Shown here: one piece after another, positions 14,647 to 14,984 of the stretch
Position numbering within the stretch: the first letter of the stretch is position 1
How the letters are laid out: each line of letters starts with the position of its first letter
Source: JANXSF01 sp031394025
GTDB lineage: Bacteria; Acidobacteriota; Terriglobia; Bryobacterales; Bryobacteraceae
DNA length: 14,984 nt
Assembly: GCA_031394025.1 (NCBI GenBank)
Contig: JANMWO010000059.1
Coordinates: 1 to 14,984 of the forward strand
Direction: 5' to 3'
Translations under genes and position numbers: made by a program
Notes under the pieces: generated by a model
Seen by the model: only the letters and a program-made list of their open reading frames with translations
Database searches by the model: none
What the model was told of the DNA's origin: nothing

Positions 14647-14961
14647 TTAGTTCTTCATGCTGCTGACGTCGTCAATGGTCAGAGTGGAGCGGTTCTTAAA
14701 GACGGTGAGAATAATTGCCAGTCCGACGGCCGCTTCAGCAGCAGCCACCACCATAACGAAAAAGCTGTAAATGTGGCCGTCCACCTGACGGAACTGATAG
14801 GAGAAGGTGACGAAGGTGAGATTCACGGCGTTCAACATCAGTTCAATAGACATGAACACGGTGATGATGTTGCGACGGATGATAAAGCCCGCTGCGCCGA
14901 TCATAAACAAGATAGCGCTTAGTGTAAGGTAGTAAGTCAACGGGACGGGCACATTGGGCAC
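14647..14961 (-). CDS. nuoK: NADH-quinone oxidoreductase subunit K
   Basis: A 104-residue, three-helix subunit of the complex I membrane arm. The two conserved membrane glutamates are present: Glu40 in FMSIELMLNAVNL and Glu76 in MVVAAAEAAVGLAI. The basic loop segments around RRNIIT and the final VFKNR also fit the family. The start is GTG at 14961, with AAGGAG nine bases upstream; the GTG directly follows a TAA that probably ends nuoJ. The normal nuoJ-K-L-M-N order is kept. Confidence 0.96.
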   Translation of the reverse strand: MPNVPVPLTYYLTLSAILFMIGAAGFIIRRNIITVFMSIELMLNAVNLTFVTFSYQFRQVDGHIYSFFVMVVAAAEAAVGLAIILTVFKNRSTLTIDDVSSMKN

Positions 14962-14984
14962 TTAGTCAATCTCCTTGCGGGCCA
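14962..14984 (-). CDS. nuoJ: Probable C-terminal end of NADH-quinone oxidoreductase subunit J (partial)
   Basis: In one minus-strand frame the last bases of the window encode ARKEID followed by TAA, whose final base abuts the nuoK GTG. A polar tail in this position fits the end of nuoJ, the usual gene before nuoK. The fragment is far too short to prove it by itself; the call rests on gene order. Confidence 0.4.

Noticed and set aside
1..14984. CRISPR array, tRNA, rRNA or insertion sequence
   Set aside because: I saw no regularly spaced repeats, no cloverleaf or rRNA-like segments, and no transposase or integrase frames. The short repeats at 4424-4580 are too few and uneven for CRISPR.

Overview
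The window looks like chromosomal DNA of a free-living aerobic bacterium with roughly balanced base composition and dense, often overlapping genes. The best guess is Acidobacteriota (Solibacter/Bryobacter-like). This rests on the set of ECF sigma factor, zinc-finger anti-sigma, B-box/LiaF-like membrane proteins and DUF4097 protein, together with a NuoK-L-M-N block. It is an inference from gene content, because no rRNA or tRNA is present.

Layout. (1) 1-464, minus: the N-terminal part of a flippase-like (LPG synthase transmembrane, UPF0104) protein that runs off the left edge. (2) 622-4313, plus: a five-gene envelope-stress-like operon of ECF sigma factor, zf-HC2 membrane anti-sigma factor, and three membrane proteins that each carry the same LiaI/LiaF-type two-helix unit, the last fused to a DUF4097 beta-helix-like domain. 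(3) 4314-4618: a convergent gap holding three copies of a short repeat. (4) 4619-6468, minus: shikimate kinase (aroK) and a MOFRL-type glycerate 2-kinase, joined by a 4-base overlap. (5) 6491-7806, plus: a Lon N-terminal-domain protein overlapping a HAD hydrolase. (6) 7861-9787: a toxin-antitoxin island of three modules, namely AbrB/VapC on plus, then RHH VapB/VapC and a BrnT/BrnA-like pair on minus. The BrnT-like toxin has no usable ATG frame. It reads as a nearly complete BrnT protein whose expected fifth codon, Trp, is an amber TAG. (7) 9853-14984, minus: the distal end of a respiratory complex I operon, (nuoJ)-nuoK-nuoL-nuoM-nuoN, encoding the proton-pumping membrane arm.

Genes within each block are tightly packed. 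Five junctions are ATGA overlaps (2585, 5932, 7120, 8097, 12793) and one is a TTGA overlap (8961), which suggests widespread translational coupling. Candidate operators of the toxin-antitoxin genes are visible as inverted repeats just upstream of the two minus-strand modules. No obvious terminator separates nuoN from the toxin-antitoxin genes downstream of it.
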